A stretch of DNA of 64,000 bases, taken from contig JARCOQ010000003.1 in NCBI GenBank assembly GCA_029207755.1, positions 42,800,144-42,864,143 of the forward strand, read 5' to 3'. A model generated the notes under the pieces. That model ran no database searches, was not told the origin of the DNA, and worked only from the letters and a program-made list of their open reading frames with translations. Below are positions 58,180 to 64,000 of this stretch, piece by piece (positions within the stretch are counted from its first letter, which is position 1; the number at the start of each line of letters is the position of its first letter). Position numbers and translations under genes: made by a program. The DNA is from Chamaea fasciata. Taxonomy: Eukaryota > Chordata > Aves > Passeriformes > Sylviidae.

Positions 58180-58980
58180 GCAGTCTATTCCCTGTAATGT
58201 TCCTGAATACGTCTTCACAGCATCTGTTCCAGTTTGAGTGCTTTCTGAAAATAGAACTAACTATATGGAATGTAGTTAGTTCTATTTTCTGGAATGGTAT
58301 ACAGTATTCCAAATGAAGTTTACCTAGTGTCTTTTCCACAATGCTATTAGAATAATTTCTACTGCTTTTCTGTCTGATTTTTACTACACCATTTGACTCC
58401 ATTCATATAATTTAATCTCTGAGAGATTTCTGCCTGTGATATCCATAAATTTTTGCGTACCAGCAACACCCTCCAGCTGTCTACTGTTGACAGATTTCAT
58501 CACATATCAGTCATGTTTCACAACACCCCTGTTGGGTTGGGGTTTTTTTAAATATCTAAACTCTCAGTAAAAATATTGAAAGTCCTAAAACTGGTACTTG
58601 TGGAACCCCCACATCCCAGCAGAGCACCTTTTCAGTGCAACTTGTCTTCTTCCCCCAAGGCAGTTCCTCACCGCTTTACAGTTTGTTGACTAATCTCCGT
58701 CTTCTCCAGATTGCCTTTTAAATACCAAAGTTATGGCACTGAATCAAATGCTTTGCTAAAGTCCAGTAGCTGAGACAGACCATGTTACCTCTGCCTAAAG
58801 AGGGATTGAGTTAATCACATCTAAGAAAGGTAATTGCTTAGTTTGGCATGATGTAGTTTTAAAAGACCCATCTTGCATTTTATCCTGATTCACAGCTACT
58901 CATTACATACAATTTGTAGTTAGTCATTCTCTAAATTTGTTCTAAAGCTCTTGATATGCACCTGGTGGATAATCTGGTGA
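58180..58980 (-). mobile_element. Ancient, decayed CR1/L3-type LINE
   Basis: On the minus strand positions 58766-58743 encode LDFSKAFD, a signature of the CR1/L3/L2 reverse transcriptase. About 140 nt further on comes GVPQVPVLGLSIF (roughly 58608-58570), a damaged form of the GVPQGSVLGPLLF motif that follows it in these enzymes. Stops and frameshifts break the frame between and after them. The 3' part (about 58400-58290) resembles the region after the polymerase core in CR1 elements. The borders are approximate. It is clearly older than the CR1 copies at 5900 and 35346. Confidence 0.75.
58247..58289. repeat. Perfect 17-bp inverted repeat inside the old LINE
   Basis: The left arm GAAAATAGAACTAACTA (58247-58263) and the right arm TAGTTAGTTCTATTTTC (58273-58289) are exact reverse complements with a 9-nt loop, TATGGAATG. 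GGAATG occurs in the loop (58267-58272) and again just after the right arm (58291-58296). Confidence 0.92.
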
Positions 58981-59613
58981 GGACATGCTCCATACACTTT
59001 CTTTTGTGTGGCAGATCTAAATATGCTATACCTACTTGTGCTTTCATCAGCTTTTAATACGGTCTGGTTTTAACTCTTAAAAGTCAGGTGAGTGCTTGCT
59101 CATGAAGGTGTAGGTAGATTCACTGACCTTATTCAGGACTGTCCCTACAGGCTGTGTGTGTTTTCATGCATTTTATGCTTTAGTTCTCAGGTTGTGCACT
59201 GTGTGAATGCGTCGTGCCTTCAGGCTCTTGGGAGAATGGGTTGTAAAGTTTGTAAAGAGTTGCTTGGCTGACTGTAGAATATAAAATTAGTGTTTGAAAA
59301 GGGAGAGCAAAACAGTCAGGGTAAATGCAGTTTCTCCTTGGAGTCACTCAAGTTTTTTGACAGCTGTAGTGTTGCAGCAGCAACTCAATGTCATGGGAAC
59401 ACGGGAATTTGTTTTCATCGGAGAGCTGCTTTCCCTGCCAAGCTGGCAGCAGCTATAGATGAAACCTTAACAGGGAAACACTTTCATACTGCCTGTGCTA
59501 GGAGGGGAGTTCTCCACAAAGTGACAGAATAGCAACCTTCACCTTCTGATCTTCTTTCACCTTTCACTGCCCTGGTTGTGTTTTGAGTTTTGGTGGAGGT
59601 TTTTTTGGTTGTT

Positions 59614-59679
59614 CCCCCCCCCCCCCCCCTTTTTTTTTTCTTTCTTTTTTTTTTCTTTCTTTTTTTTTTTTCTTTTTCT
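59614..59679. repeat. C16 run followed by T-rich tract
   Basis: Sixteen C (59614-59629) are followed by T10 and further CTTT-interrupted T runs to about 59679. A pure pyrimidine block that could form triplex DNA and is difficult to sequence reliably. Confidence 0.88.
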
Positions 59680-62173
59680 GCTTACCAAGATGCTGGATGA
59701 CAGTGAACACAGGGATGCCTAAGGATTTGCACATTGTCAAGGGCAGAATTCAAAAGGTGAGAAAAACAAGTATTGTGTAATGCTCAGTTTTCCAGCTCAA
59801 CAAAGTTAAGATTTCCTTCAAATCTCAAGCTCTTTCCTACAACCATTCTGAGGATCATCCTTACAGCCTGGTCTGAGGTGTGGGATATTCTGGAAGAAGT
59901 TAGTTTTTAGCTTTGATCCTGAATCAAGCCTCTGTCATTTATGGGCCAAGTGCCTCTATGAGTTATGTGATCCACTGTGTTTTGTCCACCACAGGGAGGG
60001 GAGAGAGATTCCTTGAGGTTCAGCGTGTAACTTAACAACCCTAGAGGGACACAGCCCAAGATAAGAGTTAGAGGGGATGCTGATGGCCAGCCCAGTGATA
60101 GTGTTTGTTTTTGCAAGTGTTGGAGGGTGTGTTCCCCAGACATGTGAAGAAACAGCAAAGAAAATACCTGTTTGCAAGGGTGAAAGGGAGGTCAGTGGGA
60201 TGAGCACTAGAATTATTTCCTAGTATGGGCCCCCTCAATGTTCTATACAGTAGGATATAGGCACTAATAAGCGGGAAAAAGATAGCCACAACCCTGTGGA
60301 TTTAGAAATACACTGAAACACTCTCTGCTTTTTAAATTCTATTTCAAAATTCTTGCAAACAGACTAAAATTTCTCTGCCATGGATATTTCTGGGCTGGTC
60401 AAAGCACAGTAATTCATGTTTTGAAGTGTGCTGTCTACTTGTACTTGAAATATTGCTGTCATGTATGTGGTTTAATCCACTTCTCATGCTGCCAGGTACA
60501 TAAGGCAGATGTGTCATCACCAACCAGTTTTGTCCCAGACCAGTCCCCTGAAGATGTTCAAGCTGCTGACTTGCGATGTTGCTGCTTTAGTCATTACTGA
60601 GTTTCCTCCTGTTCCTCTGGGTCACTGTCTCTTCTTTCCTTTTCATGTTGAAACAGAGCTTGTCGAAGGACCTGGTTATCAGGCACTCTCAAAACATGGC
60701 CAAGGTCAGTCTGTTTTCTCCACTGTACTGTTTGTACAGCTGTGGGTAATCACACAGGCTCTGAAATCTCAGCATTCCTTTGGCTCTCTGGCTGCTTTAT
60801 GATCATTGTCCCCCCGCAGGCATCTGCATAGAAAGCCCTTTGATTTCTGGGGAATAGATGTGTTCTTCCAAGCCTTCAACTTATACAGGTGTATGTGTAA
60901 TGTATATTTAATAAGAGTGGCTCAAAAGGGCTTAAAGGGAAGCTTAGCGTTGATACTGATGACTTCCACATGGAATGTATTCTTGTGATGGAAACAAAGG
61001 AAGTATTTCACCCATTTTGGTATCATATTCTTGGACCAGTGAGTAAAGATATGCATGTCATGCATAGGTATCCTCAAAAGATGTGTGCTCCAAGCTTCCC
61101 TATTTTGTTCATTACCCTTACATAGCCTGTGATAAACTTAGAAACCATTAATAGAAGCATTTAAAAGTAATTAGGATTTATGTTTCAGTTATTACAGTTT
61201 TCTAAACCATTGTTGGTTCTCTGGGATTTATTGGAATAGGTGGATTTTCCTGGAGGACAGAAAATAAAAACTTCATGCTGACTTTTTAAAGGTGATTTTA
61301 AAAAATATAAATGCATATGAAACCTTTATTAATTTGTACTCTGGGGCCTTCACACAGTGAGAGAACTATAAAATGTCCTGTTGTGAGTACAGTTTTAATA
61401 TGATTTCAGTTTTCCAGGTCAGAGCTGATCATACAGCGCAGCACTCAGGAAGAGCAGGGCCTGAATTTTGGAGATACCTGCTGAAGTAACAGCCTGTGAC
61501 CAAGTCATAGCTTTGGCATGTGTATGAAAGTTTCTTTGAGGAGGTTTTCAATCCTCAGTGTGTTCAAGGTCATCATTACCCATGATACAAAATGACATTG
61601 TTAGACTACTACGTCTTCTCCAGATAATTTTGAATGGACATAGGTCTGTAACACAAGTGTACTTTCTCTACTCATCTTTAACTCTTTATTTTGATGCAGC
61701 TGTGTCAAAACCCGCCCCTGAGACCAAGCATAAAAAAATCTGGTTTCTGTGCTTGGACCAACACAGGTTTGCCTTTCTGCAGAGGATGAGAAGACTCACA
61801 AGCCCCGTGGCACAGGGGCAGCAGACAAAGCCTATTAGTGTGATGCCAAAATATTGTTCCAGAGCACCTGGGTATAAATGCAGAATTAACTCTGTGTTAG
61901 CATTTAAACAACCAGGTGAAACCTCTCAGTACTGGTCACTGTGACCCACTGGAGCAGAATAAACTTGGATGAAAGTAGCCACTAGGTGTGGGAAGGTAAA
62001 AAGCTATGTAGGAAAGTAGATGGAAGACCACCACACACTCTGAAGCAAAGGCTTCTTCAATACAAGTCTGTAACTGGCACCCCCTGTTCTTGACCCCTCA
62101 AAATAGGGCTAGTTTAACTAATGCCAGTTAAAAAGGCAAATGGCTATTGTCTGTGATCAAACTGGTTATGTAT

Positions 62174-62330
62174 CAGTCTCCTTTCCCTTCCTCATCAGGT
62201 CTGGAAGGTCCCAAGCACCAGACAGAATTCTTCTCCCTCTTCCCTATCAGCCTCAAGGTTCCTGGGCACTGGGTTCACTTCTTTCTTCCTTCCTTATCAG
62301 TCTTGAAGGTCCCAGGCACTCAGGTTGTGA
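62174..62330. repeat. Degenerate ~51-bp tandem repeat, three copies
   Basis: The block CTTCC..ATCAG..TGAAGGT-CCCAGGCACT recurs three times. The ATCAG anchors lie at 62194, 62246 and 62296, a spacing of 52 and 50 nt. Copies differ at several positions (for example GGTCCCAAGCACC, GGTTCCTGGGCACT, GGTCCCAGGCACT), so the duplication is not recent. Confidence 0.75.
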
Positions 62331-62530
62331 TGACACCATCACAAAACAGGGAGGTGTGGCAGAACACAGAGCACTGTCTATAAAATCAAGCAGTCATGAG
62401 ACCAAAGTGGGACTTGGACCACAGTTGCTGCTGGACAGCAAAACCCATTATCTCCCTGTGGTCAGGGATATTTCCACCATCATCTGCTTCCCCCCAATTT
62501 CTGAGTGAGTGATTAATATTTTTCCACATG

Positions 62531-62533
<3 letters not shown>

Positions 62534-62589
<56 letters not shown>
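62534..62589. repeat. (ATT)n microsatellite
   Basis: About 18 perfect ATT units on the plus strand. The asparagine-run frame on the minus strand is just this repeat. Confidence 0.95.
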
Positions 62590-62590
<1 letters not shown>

Positions 62591-64000
62591 TGATACCACA
62601 AGCAGAGTACTAAGATTTGACCCATTCTGCAGAGCATCCAGGTGATTAGGAACTGTAAGCCAACCTTAGAGTTGATACGAATTTTGTGCTAAGCTACCTA
62701 GAAAATTGTGATATGCTGATTCTAATTATAAGCAACCTGTTCTATTCTGGTCACAGAATTGTATGCTATGCCAATCATAAAATTCTGCTTAAAAAATAAA
62801 GCTTTAATCATAATTACAACTTTGTATCACCATCCTTCCACCCCATAGTGTTGGGTGACAAAACAGCTTTCACATAAAATCTTTTCTGGCCCAACTGGGA
62901 ATAAATCATTTAGAAGAAGCTGCATACAAATACCTGGTGCAGATGTAGCTATTTTTTCAGCAAGGGAAAAGATTTATTCTGGTGTAAGTATATCAAATAG
63001 CTCATTATCCAGGCTAATAAAAAGCAACAGATGGCTCTTCAGCTCTACATTGTGGAAGGGGTCTACTAAGTGGAGTGGCCAACCACAGAAAAAACAGAGT
63101 CTGATGAAGTCACAGAAGGTCCCTGAGACCAGCAGTACCAACAGAGCCTATGCTCAGGGGGCACTTAATCTCCATTTTCCCCCTTTAATCACCGTAGACT
63201 CTCCACATGCACCAGCTGCTAATGTTAGTGTTACAAAAGCCAGAGGGTTTTGCACTGAAGCATGTAGGAGGTGTTCAGTTTGTTTCTTTATCCTGCATAA
63301 CAAGGGGAACTTCTTGTTGGGGTTTGGAGTCTGTCACTGGGAGTGGTTAACATGAGGTGTGCAGGATACCTTATGCAGGGAAGGTTCCCCTAACCTGTCA
63401 TTTCTTGTGTGGGTGTGTTTTGCCCTGGAGCAACCTTAACTGCTTTTTTAACAGAACTTTTTGGTGGGAATTGTTAGGAAAGCATTTCTCTAACTACCTA
63501 AGCCTTGCTGTGTTTTTTTGGCCCTACCTATACCACAGCATAAAATATTCTGAAAATTGGGAATTCTCAAGACTTGATAGTCATCTCAATGGCACCCAAT
63601 TTAGAGATAATTATTCCTGATTTACATAGGCATGAATAAGGGCTTTCCATATATAATATAATATATTGCCTCTCTCAGATCTAGACACAAAGGCCATTCT
63701 CAGATTCCTTCTCATAGAGAGTTAAGTGCAGATATATCAGATTAACTCCTTTGCCAAGAGCCATTACTTCCAAACTGCAGCATTGGAGAGGACCAAGAGG
63801 GTGAAGGAGAATATGTATTTGGCACTGCAGTGCAGGGGCACAGAGGTCCTGAGGGCTGTAGGAATTGAAAAGTATCTGAGATTCTTTAAGGTTCATATAG
63901 TTCAGATGAGAAACCTAGGCATGCATACCAAAACCAACCAAACAAAAAAAAAACACCCAAGCAAATTTTGCTGTTATATAATTGGATTTACCGTTTCTGA

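Larger units (their letters stand above)
58981..64000. other. Intergenic stretch, no gene seen
   Basis: AT-rich sequence with a C/T homopolymer block (59614-59679), a threefold degenerate tandem repeat (62174-62330) and an (ATT)n microsatellite (62534-62589). Open frames such as 62855-63355 plus (166 codons) show no protein-family features. No RNA gene was recognised. Confidence 0.55.

Noticed and set aside
59583..59780. Pro/Phe-rich plus-strand frame
   Set aside because: It is the translation of the C16/T-rich pyrimidine block.
62386..62637. Asparagine-repeat frame
   Set aside because: It is the translation of the (ATT)n microsatellite.
37851..64000. TSNAX exons, expected near EGLN1 by vertebrate synteny
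   Set aside because: None of the frames contains recognisable TSNAX sequence; the gene presumably starts beyond the window.

Overview
This is a vertebrate, almost certainly avian, nuclear genomic window. The evidence is one intron-rich gene with a near-complete match to vertebrate EGLN1 (PHD2), several chicken-repeat-1 (CR1) LINE fragments, and long stretches of AT-rich non-coding sequence. The species cannot be fixed from the sequence.

The one gene recognised with certainty is EGLN1 on the minus strand, complete from start to stop codon. Its five coding exons are at 36110-37018, 10958-11077, 8742-8878, 7326-7393 and 5506-5570. They join in frame with consensus GT/AG borders to give a protein of 432 residues. 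It has an N-terminal MYND zinc finger, an Ala/Gly/Pro-rich linker and a C-terminal prolyl 4-hydroxylase fold with all iron and 2-oxoglutarate ligands intact. Intron 1 is very long (about 25 kb); introns 2-4 are 1.3-2.1 kb. The 3'UTR probably ends near 3040, after an AATAAA read on the minus strand.

Layout from left to right: 1-3040 has no recognisable gene; 3040-5505 is the probable EGLN1 3'UTR; 5506-11077 holds exons 5 to 2, with a CR1 3' end in intron 4; 11078-36109 is intron 1. Intron 1 contains two CR1 copies, simple repeats, a perfect hairpin and two unidentified coding-like islands (28704-28923 plus, 31124-31330 minus). A GC-rich CpG island at about 35830-37850 covers exon 1 and the promoter, and includes a textbook HIF-binding motif about 425 bp upstream of the ATG. 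From 37900 to 64000 is intergenic-looking DNA with microsatellites, an old decayed CR1/L3-type LINE (about 58180-58980) and a small tandem repeat. In other vertebrates SPRTN and TSNAX flank EGLN1, but no exon of either was recognised here.

Biologically the window is the oxygen-sensing locus: EGLN1 hydroxylates HIF-alpha in normoxia. The promoter motif fits the known feedback loop in which HIF induces its own hydroxylase. I found no convincing novel multi-gene system. The most useful leads are the two coding-like islands, a CA repeat beside the exon 2 splice donor, and a template-switch-like palindrome in the old LINE.
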